The notes under the pieces were generated by a model. It made no database searches, had not been told where the DNA came from, and saw only the letters and a program-made list of their open reading frames with translations. This document shows, piece by piece, positions 1 to 8,777 of a DNA stretch of 64,000 nt. Every line of letters starts with the position of its first letter. Position 1 is the first letter of the stretch. Position numbers and translations under genes: made by a program. Origin of the DNA: Clostridia bacterium (GTDB taxonomy: Bacteria > Bacillota > Clostridia > Oscillospirales > Acutalibacteraceae); assembly GCA_017624735.1 (NCBI GenBank), contig JAGAMK010000004.1, positions 21,563 through 85,562 on the forward strand, read 5' to 3'.

Positions 1-386
1 GTGCAATCAATGCTATGGAAGGGGCAAAGGTTAAAGCAAACAGTGAAGAGGGCGAAGTAATTTCAACAATTTCTATTGCAACATCTTCTATCGTTACTAC
101 ATTGGTTATGGCTGTAGGTGTTTTGGCATTTGCTCCTTTCCTTGAAACATTTACAGAAAACGAACTTTTAAAGCCTGCATTTGCACAGGTGCTTCCTGCG
201 TTGTTTGGTGCTCTTGCGGCAGGATATTTCTCAAAGCATTGGAAGATTTCTATTTTCCCAATTCTTGTGATGATTGTGATTTTGATTTTCTCTCCAGGTA
301 TGGGTGCAAGTACATTGCTCTTCCCGGGTATTGCTGCGGCCGTTATTGGTGCATTCGTAATGTGGAAACTTAAATGGGTTAAATAA
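1..386 (+). CDS. C-terminal part of an unidentified membrane protein
   Basis: The reading frame is open from the left edge, so the gene starts outside the window; about 128 C-terminal residues are seen. They form roughly four hydrophobic segments (around residues 24-44, 60-72, 80-93 and 98-117 of the visible part) joined by short polar loops, ending in a basic KLKW tail. This fits the last helices of a transporter or other multi-pass inner-membrane protein. I do not recognise the family. A strong terminator follows at 450-486, and a separate promoter stands before the inositol genes, so it probably ends its own transcript and cannot be assigned to inositol uptake from position alone. Confidence 0.6.
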   Translation, partial: AINAMEGAKVKANSEEGEVISTISIATSSIVTTLVMAVGVLAFAPFLETFTENELLKPAFAQVLPALFGALAAGYFSKHWKISIFPILVMIVILIFSPGMGASTLLFPGIAAAVIGAFVMWKLKWVK

Positions 387-449
387 AACTATCTCGCTGA
401 TAAACGTAACCCGATTTAATCAGCGGTTACCATAAAGAATATATTTGAC

Positions 450-486
450 AGTCCGTTGACCTGTATGTGGTTGACGGACTTTTTTA
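450..486 (+). terminator. Rho-independent terminator after the first membrane-protein gene
   Basis: A 12-bp stem (450-461 with 469-480, two G-U pairs) with a 7-nt loop is followed directly by a run of six T. A second small hairpin (395-425) lies just downstream of the stop codon. Confidence 0.85.
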
Positions 487-533
487 TGTGAAAATACACA
501 GAAAAATACTGCTATTTTTTTACCTATAAAACA

Positions 534-562
534 TTGATTTTACAAGGATAAAGTGTTACAAT
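534..562 (+). promoter_or_regulatory. Probable sigma-A promoter of the inositol operon
   Basis: TTGATT (534-539), a 17-nt spacer and TACAAT (557-562) lie 37 bases upstream of the iolJ start and downstream of a terminator. No clear inverted-repeat operator is seen around it. Confidence 0.65.
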
Positions 563-599
563 AAATTGATTATAATAAAATGGATTGGAGTGGGTTGTT

Positions 600-1439
600 T
601 TGGCTTTGGTTCCAATGAAAACTCTCCTCGAAAATGCAGAAAAAAACAATATTGCAGTTGGTGCTTTCAGCGTCGGCAATATGGAAATGGTTATGGGTGC
701 TGTGGCAGCGGCTGAAGAACTTAATATGCCTATTATTCTTCAGATTGCAGAGTGCAGACTTAAAAACTCACCACTTGAACTTATGGGCCCTATGATGATT
801 TCCGCAGCAAAAAACTCCAAGGTTGATATCGCTGTTCACCTTGACCACGGCTTGAAAATCGAAACTGTTGAGAAAGCATTGGAAATGGGATTTACTTCTG
901 TAATGTTTGATGGTTCAACCCTGCCATTGGAAGAAAATATTCGTGCAGTCAAAAAAGTACGTGAAATGGCAGATAAATATGGTGCAACCGTTGAAGCAGA
1001 ACTTGGTGTTGTTGGTGGCAACGAGGGTGATGGTGCGGCTCATGAAATCCTTTGTACAAACCCAGAAGATGCAAAACTTTTCTGTGATGAAACAGGCGTT
1101 GATGCGTTGGCAGTTGCAATCGGTAATGCTCATGGTAATTATCCAGTACTTCCAAACCTTCGTTTTGATGTGCTTGATGATATAAATAAAATGGTTGAAA
1201 CACCTTTAGTCCTTCATGGTGGCACAGGAATTACAGACGAAATGTTTCAACAGGCAATTATGCTTGGTGTTCGCAAAGTGAATATTGCAACGGCGAGTTT
1301 CGATAACCTTGCAAAATTTGCTCATGAATATTGTAAAACAGTTGAAAAGGCAAATTACTTTGAACTGAGCAAGCAAGAGTCTATCGGTGTTTATGAAAAT
1401 GTAAAAAGACATATAAAAGTTTTCAGCTTTATGGAATAA
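600..1439 (+). CDS. iolJ: Class II aldolase, IolJ-type (6-phospho-5-dehydro-2-deoxy-D-gluconate aldolase)
   Basis: A zinc-dependent class II aldolase of about 279 residues. By family and context it cleaves 2-deoxy-5-keto-D-gluconate 6-phosphate into dihydroxyacetone phosphate and malonic semialdehyde, the splitting step of inositol catabolism. Visible motifs are HLDHG (catalytic Asp and zinc His), EAELG, GNAHGNY and LHGGTG, which binds phosphate. The start is taken as TTG at 600 (MALVPMKTLL), because GGAG at 587-590 lies 9 bases upstream and the MALV opening is typical of the family; an in-frame TTG at 585 has no ribosome site, and ATG at 615 is an alternative. It is first in the iol operon, 12 bases before iolC. 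Sequence alone cannot exclude fructose-bisphosphate or tagatose-bisphosphate aldolase activity; the neighbours decide the call. Confidence 0.85.
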   Translation: MALVPMKTLLENAEKNNIAVGAFSVGNMEMVMGAVAAAEELNMPIILQIAECRLKNSPLELMGPMMISAAKNSKVDIAVHLDHGLKIETVEKALEMGFTSVMFDGSTLPLEENIRAVKKVREMADKYGATVEAELGVVGGNEGDGAAHEILCTNPEDAKLFCDETGVDALAVAIGNAHGNYPVLPNLRFDVLDDINKMVETPLVLHGGTGITDEMFQQAIMLGVRKVNIATASFDNLAKFAHEYCKTVEKANYFELSKQESIGVYENVKRHIKVFSFME

Positions 1440-1451
1440 AGGAGAAATATT

Positions 1452-2468
1452 ATGAAATACATTGAATTTGATAGCAACAAAGAATTTGATTTAATTCTTT
1501 TAGGACGTGTGGCGGTTGACCTTAATCCTGTTGACTACTATTGTCCACTTAACGAAAGTACAACTTTTAAAAGATACCTTGGTGGTTCACCTGCAAATAT
1601 TGCAGTTGGTCTTGCTCGTCTTGGAAAAAAATGTGGTTTCTTTGCACGTGTTTCTGATGACCAGTTGGGAACATTCGTGACAGATTATTTTGCAAACGAA
1701 GGTATTGACATTTCTCATATCAAGCGTTGCGAAAACGGTGAGAAAATTGGTCTTACATTCACAGAAATCAAGTCGGAAACAGAAAGCTCAATCGTTATGT
1801 ATCGTAACGAAGCAGCTGACCTTAAATTGGATGTTGAAGATATTGACGAAGAATATATCAATAAAGCAAAAGCAATTCTTATTTCAGGTACTGCACTTGC
1901 TGAAAGTCCATCAAGAGAAGCAGCCCTCAAAGCAGTAGCACTTGCAAAGAAAAACGGTGTGCCAATTATCTTTGATATTGACTACCGTGCATACAACTGG
2001 AAAAACAGCGATGAAATCGCAATTTACTATTCATCAGTTGCTCGTGAAGCAGACATTATTCTCGGCTCACGTGAAGAATATGACCTTACAGAGAAATTTA
2101 TCAAAGTGGGTATGACAGATAAAGAGTCAGCAGCATATTGGCACTCACAAAATGCAAAAATCGTTATTATCAAACACGGTAAAGAAGGTTCAACAGCATA
2201 TACAAATGATGGCGAAAGCTATTCAATTAAACCATTCCCGGTAAAACTCCTTAAATCATTCGGTGGCGGTGACGGGTATGCATCTGCATTCCTTTACGGC
2301 GTATTTGAGGGTTGGGAAATTATTGATGCACTTGAATTTGGTTCAGCATCAGCGGCAATGCTTGTAGCTTCTCATGCTTGCTCACAGGATATGCCAACAG
2401 TTGATGCAGTTAAGAAATTTATTGCAGACGAAAAAGCAGAATATGGCGAAATGATAGCTCGTGCTTGA
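1452..2468 (+). CDS. iolC: 5-dehydro-2-deoxygluconokinase (PfkB family)
   Basis: A ribokinase/PfkB-fold sugar kinase of 338 residues that phosphorylates 2-deoxy-5-keto-D-gluconate at C6, making the substrate of the aldolase encoded just upstream. The N-terminal PfkB signature GGSPANIAVGLARLG lies near residues 44-58. The C-terminal ATP/anion-hole motif reads GGGDGYASAF, with the catalytic Asp kept and Gly in the second position instead of the common Ala. A good ribosome site (AAAGGAG) precedes the ATG. It is followed by a 150-base gap that carries a dispersed repeat, so the remaining iol genes may be partly uncoupled from it. Confidence 0.93.
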   Translation: MKYIEFDSNKEFDLILLGRVAVDLNPVDYYCPLNESTTFKRYLGGSPANIAVGLARLGKKCGFFARVSDDQLGTFVTDYFANEGIDISHIKRCENGEKIGLTFTEIKSETESSIVMYRNEAADLKLDVEDIDEEYINKAKAILISGTALAESPSREAALKAVALAKKNGVPIIFDIDYRAYNWKNSDEIAIYYSSVAREADIILGSREEYDLTEKFIKVGMTDKESAAYWHSQNAKIVIIKHGKEGSTAYTNDGESYSIKPFPVKLLKSFGGGDGYASAFLYGVFEGWEIIDALEFGSASAAMLVASHACSQDMPTVDAVKKFIADEKAEYGEMIARA

Positions 2469-2480
2469 TTCTTTTTGGCA

Positions 2481-2561
2481 TCTTTTCCGTAATACTTCGC
2501 TGCTTTCGGTTCGTGGTATACCCGATACAACTTCACCTCGGCAACATTGTCTTACGAAAAA
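2481..2561 (+). repeat. Dispersed ~80-nt repeat, copy 1
   Basis: Closely matches 7062-7145 (same order of blocks: TTTTCCGTAAT, GCTTTCGG, CGTGGTATACC, GATACAACTTC, CCTCGGCAACATTG, CTTACGAAAAA). The ends are imperfectly inverted (CCGTAA with TTACG) and a palindromic GGTATACC sits near the centre. There is no coding capacity. It fills the gap between iolC and the SanA-like gene. Confidence 0.8.
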
Positions 2562-2620
2562 TCTGCTCAAAAATAAAGTGTTCAATTAGAAGTTGTTTTA
2601 AACTAAATTGGTGAATAAAA

Positions 2621-3310
2621 ATGATTAAGAAATTATTTAAAAACAAAGCATTTAAAGGGTTGGTAATTGCGGTACTCTGTGCTTGTTTGCTCGGTGGGGT
2701 TGCCGTAGTTGGAATTAATGCCTATATGATTTCTTATGCGAATAAATATATTTTAACTGAAGAAGACCTGAAAAATGAAAATTTTGATTGCATAATGGTA
2801 CTTGGTGCTGGACTTTGGGACGGTGAGCCATCGCCAATGCTTCAAGAAAGACTTGATTTCGGTATTATTGCTTATGAAACAGGTTGCACTGACAAAATGC
2901 TTATGAGTGGTGACCACGGCAGAAAAGAATATGATGAAGTCAACAAAATGAAAGAGATTGCGGTTCAAAATGGTGTTCTTGCCGACAATGTCTTTATGGA
3001 TCATGCTGGTTTTTCAACCTATGAGTCAATGTATCGTGCAAGAGATGTTTTTCAGGTTGAAAAAATGGTAATTGTTACTCAGGAATATCATTTGTACCGT
3101 GCAGTTTATAATGCACGAAAACTTGGAATTGATGCCTATGGCTTTGCAGCAGATAGATTGGATTACCCAATTTATAACGATGTCCGTGAGGCATTGGCAA
3201 GATTAAAAGATTTCTTTTATTGCATAGCGGAGCCCGAGCCAACATATTTGGGTGACCCGATTTCAATTCATGCAAATGGTTCATTAACTGACGATAAAGA
3301 GAGAACTTAA
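2621..3310 (+). CDS. SanA/YdcF-like DUF218 membrane protein
   Basis: A 229-residue protein with one N-terminal membrane helix (about residues 12-35) and a following extracytoplasmic DUF218 domain. Typical DUF218 elements are visible: VLGAGLWDGEPSPML near residue 60, a SGDHG turn near 98, and QEYHLYRA near 152. The family includes E. coli SanA (vancomycin resistance at high temperature) and YdcF; it is tied loosely to envelope integrity and its reaction is unknown. It lies inside the inositol operon between iolC and iolB on the same strand, with repeats on both sides, and has only a weak ribosome site. No role in inositol breakdown is evident, so it may be an inserted passenger gene. Confidence 0.8.
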   Translation: MIKKLFKNKAFKGLVIAVLCACLLGGVAVVGINAYMISYANKYILTEEDLKNENFDCIMVLGAGLWDGEPSPMLQERLDFGIIAYETGCTDKMLMSGDHGRKEYDEVNKMKEIAVQNGVLADNVFMDHAGFSTYESMYRARDVFQVEKMVIVTQEYHLYRAVYNARKLGIDAYGFAADRLDYPIYNDVREALARLKDFFYCIAEPEPTYLGDPISIHANGSLTDDKERT

Positions 3311-3315
3311 AATAA

Positions 3316-3427
3316 GCCTCCCTTGTCAAAGGGGTGCGGGTGTCCAGTGGACACCTCTGCGAAGCAGAAGCACTGTCTGAGCCGGGAGGCGAGTAATAGG
3401 GGGACCGCGTTAGCGGTGGAGGGATTC
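3316..3427 (+). repeat. Composite hairpin repeat upstream of iolB
   Basis: Starts GCCTCCCTTGTCAAAGGGG and ends GGGACCGCGTTAGCGGTGG plus AGGGATTC, the same two ends as the shorter copy at 7161-7208. About 60 extra bases lie between them, including the palindrome GTGTCCAGTGGACAC. Its last bases supply the iolB Shine-Dalgarno (GGAGGG at 3418-3423, 8 bases before the ATG). Confidence 0.75.
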
Positions 3428-3431
3428 ATAT

Positions 3432-4199
3432 ATGTACGAAAATCCAAAATTTGATGCAAACAACGAAAAAATCCTTTGCGAAATGAACGGCAAAAATGCT
3501 GATATGCTTATGAGCATCAAAACAAAGGTGTTAAAAGCAGGGGAATCCGTTACAGTTCGTGACGCAAATAACGAAACTGCAATTCTTTTGCTTTCAGGGG
3601 ATGTTGATTATTCATTTAATGGCAAAACAGAAAATGCAAAAAGAGAAAATCAGTTTGTTGACAGACCATATTGTGTACATTTCTCAAAAAACAATGAGGT
3701 TACTGTTACTGCAAATGCAGACTCAAGACTTTTAATTCAGCAGACAGATAACGAAAATGATTTCGGTTACGTTTGGTATAGTCCCAACAATGTAATTTTG
3801 CAGGAATTTGGTAAGGACCAATGGAATGGTACTGCTCACAGACAAGTTCTTACATTATTTGACTACGAAAATGCACCATATTCAAATATGGTTTTAGGTG
3901 AGGTTATCCATAAACCGGGTTGCTGGTCAAGTTACCCACCACATTACCATCCACAACCCGAGGTTTATTATTATGAATTTGATAAACCACAAGGTTTTGG
4001 TGTAGGGTTTAACGGTGATGATTGCTACAAAGTTGAAGACCAAGGTGTACTTTGTATCACACCAATGAAAACACATCAGCAGGTTGCGGCTCCCGGCTAT
4101 TCAATGTGCTATGTGTGGATGATTAGACATTTAGAAAATGACCCTTGGATTAAAACACGAATTGACGACCCGGCTCACAAATGGTTGCTGGACGTATAA
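3432..4199 (+). CDS. iolB: 5-deoxy-glucuronate isomerase
   Basis: A cupin-type KduI/IolB isomerase of 255 residues that converts 5-deoxy-D-glucuronate to 2-deoxy-5-keto-D-gluconate. The metal-binding core PPHYHPQPEVYYYEF near residues 173-187 gives the His-x-His and Glu ligands, and THQQVAAPGY further on gives a fourth His. Length is normal (about 260-270). It sits between the SanA-like gene and iolD. The ribosome site GGAGGG is the last part of an intergenic repeat rather than unique sequence. Confidence 0.93.
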   Translation: MYENPKFDANNEKILCEMNGKNADMLMSIKTKVLKAGESVTVRDANNETAILLLSGDVDYSFNGKTENAKRENQFVDRPYCVHFSKNNEVTVTANADSRLLIQQTDNENDFGYVWYSPNNVILQEFGKDQWNGTAHRQVLTLFDYENAPYSNMVLGEVIHKPGCWSSYPPHYHPQPEVYYYEFDKPQGFGVGFNGDDCYKVEDQGVLCITPMKTHQQVAAPGYSMCYVWMIRHLENDPWIKTRIDDPAHKWLLDV

Positions 4200-4240
4200 T
4201 AAAATAAATAATTCAACTTGACATATTATGAGGTGATATT

Positions 4241-6160
4241 ATGGCAAAAATGACAATGGCTCAGGCACTTGTTAAATTCCTTGACAATCAGTATGTGTCT
4301 TTCGATGGAGTTGAAACAAAATTTGTTGACGGAATTTTTACGGTTTTCGGTCACGGTATTGTTTTAGGTCTTGGCGAAGCACTTGACTCTGACAAGGGTG
4401 GACTCAAAGTGTATCAGGGCAAAAATGAGCAGGGTATGGCTCATGTTGCAACAGCCTTTGCAAAGATGAACAACAGAAGAAAGATTATCGCTTGTGCATC
4501 TTCGATTGGCCCCGGTGCTGCTAATATGATTACTGCAGCAGCAACTGCAACAGTTAATAATGTGCCACTTCTTTTGTTCCCTGCTGACACGTTTTCAACT
4601 CGTCAGCCCGACCCTGTACTTCAACAGTTTGAGCAGGAAAACTCACTTGCTACAACAACAAATGATGCTTACAAGGCAGTTACAAGATACTGGGACAGAA
4701 TCAGCCGTCCTGAACAGTTAATGTCAGCGATGATTAACGCTATGAGAGTATTGACAGACACTGCAAATGCAGGTGCAGTTGCAATTTGTCTTTGTCAGGA
4801 TGTTGAGGGTGAAAGCTATGATTACCCTGACAGCTTCTTCGCAAAACGTGTACATAAAATTGTTCGTATGCCTGTTGCAACAGAAGAACTCCAGGATGTT
4901 GTAGATGTTGTTAAGAATGCTAAAAAACCACTTGTAATCTGTGGCGGTGGTGTTCGTTATTCAGAAGCAGGCGAAGCACTTGAAAAATTCTGTGCAGAGT
5001 TCAATATTCCTTTCGCAGAAACACAGAGTGGTAAAACTGCTTGTCTTTCATCAGATAAATACAACCTTGGTGGTCTTGGTGTTACAGGTAATTCTGCGGG
5101 TAATGTAATGGCAAAGGATGCAGATGTGGTAATCGGTATCGGTACTCGTTTCTCTGACTTTACAACTGCTTCAAAATCACTTTTCAAAGACGATGTTAAG
5201 ATGGTAACAATTAACACATCAAGATTTGATGCTTATAAGCTCGATGCTGTTAAAATGGTTGCTGATGCTAAACTCGGTATTCTCGCTCTCGGTGATAAAC
5301 TTCGCAAAGCAGGTTACAAATCAGCATATACAACAGAAATTAAGGATGCTAAAGACGGTTGGGACAAGGAAATGGATTTCCTTGCAAACTATAATTACGA
5401 TGAGAACTTTAAACCTCTTATCGCTGCTCGTGATGAAAAGACAATCCCAGAATTTGTTGAGAAAATCGGTGGTGTGATTACACAGACCTCAGCTATTGCA
5501 CTTATCCGTAAACTTATTCCTGCAGATGCTCTTTGCACAGGTGCAGCAGGTTCACTTCCAGGTTGTTTACAGAGAATGTGGACATCTGACAGCCGTTACT
5601 CATACAATATGGAATATGGTTATTCCTGTATGGGTTATGAAATCGCAGGTGCATTAGGTAGTAAGATGGCTCATCCTGAATGTGAATCCTATGCAATGTG
5701 CGGTGACGGTAGTTATTTAATGCTTCACTCTGAACTTGTTACATCAATTCAAGAAAACAAGAAAATCAATGTTCTTCTTTTTGATAACAGCGGTTTCGGT
5801 TGTATTAACAATCTTCAGATGTCAAACGGTATCGGTAATCTTGCAACAGAATTCCGTTACAGAGATGAAAATGGGGAACTTTTAGGTGAGCTTATTCCGA
5901 TTGACTTTGCTATGGCTGCTGCAGCTTATGGTTGCAAGACATACACAGCAAAAACAATGGAAGAATTAGAGTTCGCTCTTATTGATTCACAGAAACAGAC
6001 AGTTTCAACACTTATTGACATTAAAGTTCTTCCAAAGTCAATGACTGACGGCTATGGTGCTTGGTGGCATACGGGTGTTCCATCTGTTTCAAAGAATGAA
6101 AAAGTAAACAATGCCTTCGCAGAGAAGGAAGAGAATAAAAATAAAGCAAGGAGATATTGA
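4241..6160 (+). CDS. iolD: 3D-(3,5/4)-trihydroxycyclohexane-1,2-dione hydrolase
   Basis: A thiamine-diphosphate enzyme of 639 residues that opens the ring of the diketo-inositol made by IolE, giving 5-deoxy-glucuronate. It has the acetolactate-synthase three-domain layout: an N-terminal Pyr domain with the catalytic Glu region ([16 protein letters not shown]), a central domain, and a C-terminal PP domain with the ThDP/Mg motif CGDGSYLM about residue 486 followed by [11 protein letters not shown]. Length matches known IolD. It ends one base before iolE begins, so the two are almost certainly co-translated. Confidence 0.95.
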   Translation: MAKMTMAQALVKFLDNQYVSFDGVETKFVDGIFTVFGHGIVLGLGEALDSDKGGLKVYQGKNEQGMAHVATAFAKMNNRRKIIACASSIGPGAANMITAAATATVNNVPLLLFPADTFSTRQPDPVLQQFEQENSLATTTNDAYKAVTRYWDRISRPEQLMSAMINAMRVLTDTANAGAVAICLCQDVEGESYDYPDSFFAKRVHKIVRMPVATEELQDVVDVVKNAKKPLVICGGGVRYSEAGEALEKFCAEFNIPFAETQSGKTACLSSDKYNLGGLGVTGNSAGNVMAKDADVVIGIGTRFSDFTTASKSLFKDDVKMVTINTSRFDAYKLDAVKMVADAKLGILALGDKLRKAGYKSAYTTEIKDAKDGWDKEMDFLANYNYDENFKPLIAARDEKTIPEFVEKIGGVITQTSAIALIRKLIPADALCTGAAGSLPGCLQRMWTSDSRYSYNMEYGYSCMGYEIAGALGSKMAHPECESYAMCGDGSYLMLHSELVTSIQENKKINVLLFDNSGFGCINNLQMSNGIGNLATEFRYRDENGELLGELIPIDFAMAAAAYGCKTYTAKTMEELEFALIDSQKQTVSTLIDIKVLPKSMTDGYGAWWHTGVPSVSKNEKVNNAFAEKEENKNKARRY

Positions 6161-6161
6161 T

Positions 6162-7055
6162 ATGCTAGATAAAAACAAAGTAAAACTCGGTATCGCACCT
6201 ATAGCTTGGACAAATGATGATATGCCCGACCTTGGTGCTGAAAACACATTTGAACAGTGTATTTCTGAAATGGCACTTGCAGGCTTCACAGGTTGTGAAG
6301 TGGGTAACAAGTACCCAAGAGATACAAAAGTTCTTAAAAAGGCTCTCGAACTTCGTGGTATGCAGATTTGCAACGCTTGGTTCTCAAGTTTCCTTATTAC
6401 TAAACCTTATGAAGAAGTTGAAAAAGACTTTATCGAGCACATCACATTCCTTAAAGAGATGGGTGCAAAGGTTGTTGGCATTTCAGAACAGGGTCACTCA
6501 ATTCAAGGTACAGACCTTTCAATCTTCGACGACAAATATGTTATGAATGACGAAGAATGGGATATGCTTTGCACAGGCATCAACAAACTTGGTAAAGTTG
6601 CAAAGGATATGGGCATCCAACTTTGTTTCCATCACCATATGGGTACAGTTGTTCAGACAGCAGCAGAAATTGACAGAATGATGGAAAACACAGACCCTGA
6701 ACTTTTCGGTCTTCTTTTCGATACAGGTCACCTTGCATATTGTGGCGAAGACTATATGGCAGTTCTCAAGAAATATGCAAAGAGAATCCGTCACGTGCAT
6801 CTTAAGGATATTCGTCCTGAAGTTGTGGCAAAAGTTAAGGCAGAAAAAATGAGTTTCTTGCAGGGTGTTCGTGCAGGTGCATTCACAGTTCCCGGTGACG
6901 GTGTAATCGATTTCAAACCTGTTTTCGATGTTCTTGAAGAAACAGGCTACGAAGGATATGTTCTTGTTGAAGCTGAACAGGACCCGGCAATTGCAAATCC
7001 TTTTGAATATGCACTTAAGGCTCGTAAATATATCTCAGAAGTTTCCGGACTTTAA
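6162..7055 (+). CDS. iolE: Myo-inosose-2 dehydratase
   Basis: A xylose-isomerase-like TIM-barrel protein of 297 residues that dehydrates scyllo-inosose to the diketone used by IolD. Motifs are [11 protein letters not shown] at the N-terminus, CFHHHMGT and [10 protein letters not shown] in the barrel, and HVHLKDIR before the last helices, all giving metal ligands. The start is ATG at 6162, with AAGGAG 8 bases upstream; an earlier in-frame ATG would lie inside iolD. Downstream the operon is broken by a 190-base gap with two repeats. Confidence 0.95.
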   Translation: MLDKNKVKLGIAPIAWTNDDMPDLGAENTFEQCISEMALAGFTGCEVGNKYPRDTKVLKKALELRGMQICNAWFSSFLITKPYEEVEKDFIEHITFLKEMGAKVVGISEQGHSIQGTDLSIFDDKYVMNDEEWDMLCTGINKLGKVAKDMGIQLCFHHHMGTVVQTAAEIDRMMENTDPELFGLLFDTGHLAYCGEDYMAVLKKYAKRIRHVHLKDIRPEVVAKVKAEKMSFLQGVRAGAFTVPGDGVIDFKPVFDVLEETGYEGYVLVEAEQDPAIANPFEYALKARKYISEVSGL

Positions 7056-7061
7056 TTTGTG

Positions 7062-7145
7062 TCTTTTTTCCGTAATGCGTCGTTGCTTTCGGCTCGTGGT
7101 ATACCTGGATACAACTTCGCCTCGGCAACATTGCCTTACGAAAAA
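7062..7145 (+). repeat. Dispersed ~80-nt repeat, copy 2
   Basis: Second copy of the element at 2481-2561, in the same orientation, differing by scattered substitutions (for example GCGTCGTTGC for ACTTCGCTGC). GTTGC and GCAAC arms and the GGTATACC palindrome are kept. Confidence 0.8.
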
Positions 7146-7160
7146 AATCCTACAAATTAT

Positions 7161-7208
7161 GCCTCCCTTGTCAAAGGGAGGGGGACCGCATTTGCGGTGG
7201 AGGGATTC
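7161..7208 (+). repeat. Short two-hairpin intergenic repeat
   Basis: CCTCCCTTGTCAAAGGGAGG forms the first hairpin, ACCGCATTTGCGGT the second, followed by GGAGGGATTC. It is the compact form of the repeat at 3316-3427. Confidence 0.75.
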
Positions 7209-7247
7209 CTCTATAAATTACAATTAATCCTCAAAGGAGAAAATAAA

Positions 7248-8756
7248 ATGGCAGTAGAAAAATTACAATATTTCGTGAACGGTCAGTTCAAAGATTCAAA
7301 AACAGATGTTTGGTATGACCTTCACAACCCAAGCACAGGTGAAGTTGTAGGACAGGCACCTTGCTGTACAAATGATGAAGTTCTTGAAGCAATCGAGGCT
7401 GCAAAGAAAGCATATCCGGGTTGGAGAGCAACTCCTGCTATCAAGAGAGCGCAGATTCTTTACAAAATCCGTGAACTTATCATTCGTGATATGGAAGAAC
7501 TTACAATGTGCGTTGCTTGTGAAAACGGTAAAGTTTGGGGCGAAGCAGAAGGCGATGTTCTCAAAGCTAAAGAAGGTACAGAACTTGCAACTCAGGTTCC
7601 TTCTCTTATGATGGGCGAAAGCCTTATGGACGCATCAAGTGGTTATGACACAGTTAAATATCGTGAACCACTCGGTGTTTTCGCAGGTATTGTTCCTGTT
7701 AACTTCCCTGCAATGATTCCGTTTGGTTGGATGGCTCCGACTTGTATTGCAACAGGTAATACAATGGTTCTCAAAGCAGCATCTCTTACACCAAAAACAG
7801 CAATGAAATTTGCTGCAATTTATAAAGAAGCAGGAGTTCCTGATGGTGTTATCAATGTTATCACTTGTTCAAGAAATGAAGTAAACACAATTCTTGACCA
7901 CCCTGATGTTAAGGGTATCACATTCGTTGGTTCAACTCCTGTTGGTCTTAAGGTTTATTCTCGTGCAGCAGCTGCAGGTAAACGTTGTCAGGCTCTTACT
8001 CAGGCTAAGAACCATGCTTTGGTTATGTCAGACTGTGCACTTGAAAGAACAGTTGCAGGCGTTATTAACTCTGCTTATGGTTGTGCAGGTCAGCGTTGTA
8101 TGGCTCTCACTTGCTGTGTTGTTGAAGAAGCAATTGCAGACAAGTTTGTTGCAGAACTTGTTAAACAAGCAAAGAATATTAAGGTTGGTCCATCCTGGGA
8201 AAAGACATCAAAACTCGGACCAATTACATACAAGAAGCATTATGAAGAAGTTCTTGCTGACATCCAGAAGGGTATTGACGAGGGTGCAGAACTCGTTCTT
8301 GACGGTCGTGATGTTAAAGTCGAGGGTTACGAAAACGGATACTTCATTGGACCTACAATCTTTGATAAGGTTACAGCAGATATGACAATCGGTGACGAAG
8401 AAGTATTCGGACCTGTTCTTTGCATCAAACGTTGCAAGGACTTCAACGAGGGTCTTAAGATTATGAACGACAACCCATATGCAAACGGTTCTGTTATTTA
8501 TACACAGAGCGGTTACTTTGCACGTCAGTTTGCTCGTTACACAGACGGCGGTCAGGTTGGTATCAACGTTGGTATTCCTGTTCCTGTTGGTTTCTTCCCA
8601 TTCTCAGGGCACAAGCAGTCATTCTTCGGTGATTTACACTGTTTAGGCAAGGATGCTTACCGTTTCTACACAGAATCAAAGGCAGTTACACAGCACTGGT
8701 TCGATGAAGAAGAGAAGAACACAACCAGTGTTAGCACTTGGGACGGAACTATATAA
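7248..8756 (+). CDS. mmsA: (Methyl)malonate-semialdehyde dehydrogenase, CoA-acylating
   Basis: An aldehyde dehydrogenase of 502 residues (IolA/MmsA). In this pathway it oxidises malonic semialdehyde with NAD and CoA to acetyl-CoA and CO2. The catalytic region reads NSAYGCAGQRCMAL, with the nucleophile Cys of the MmsA subgroup, preceded by the NAD-binding VGSTPVGLKVY. The subgroup features SLTPKTAMKF and EVFGPVLCI are also seen. The start is ATG at 7248 with AAAGGAG 7-8 bases upstream; upstream in-frame sequence runs through a repeat and is not protein-like. It is followed 21 bases later by iolG. Confidence 0.93.
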   Translation: MAVEKLQYFVNGQFKDSKTDVWYDLHNPSTGEVVGQAPCCTNDEVLEAIEAAKKAYPGWRATPAIKRAQILYKIRELIIRDMEELTMCVACENGKVWGEAEGDVLKAKEGTELATQVPSLMMGESLMDASSGYDTVKYREPLGVFAGIVPVNFPAMIPFGWMAPTCIATGNTMVLKAASLTPKTAMKFAAIYKEAGVPDGVINVITCSRNEVNTILDHPDVKGITFVGSTPVGLKVYSRAAAAGKRCQALTQAKNHALVMSDCALERTVAGVINSAYGCAGQRCMALTCCVVEEAIADKFVAELVKQAKNIKVGPSWEKTSKLGPITYKKHYEEVLADIQKGIDEGAELVLDGRDVKVEGYENGYFIGPTIFDKVTADMTIGDEEVFGPVLCIKRCKDFNEGLKIMNDNPYANGSVIYTQSGYFARQFARYTDGGQVGINVGIPVPVGFFPFSGHKQSFFGDLHCLGKDAYRFYTESKAVTQHWFDEEEKNTTSVSTWDGTI

Positions 8757-8777
8757 AAAATAAAAGGAGAAAATATT

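Noticed and set aside
2260-2290. IolC anion-hole motif GGGDGY as a sign of inactivity
   Set aside because: The catalytic Asp and surrounding glycines are kept; Gly for Ala and Tyr for Phe are mild changes.
2469-2620. Small gene between iolC and the SanA-like gene
   Set aside because: The short frames there read through a repeat found again at 7062-7145 and have no ribosome site.
3316-3427. CRISPR-like or tandem repeat array before iolB
   Set aside because: There is only one composite hairpin unit; no regularly spaced identical repeats or spacers are present.
7894-8385. A 163-codon frame within mmsA
   Set aside because: Leu/Val/Gln-rich out-of-frame reading of the dehydrogenase gene; no separate support.
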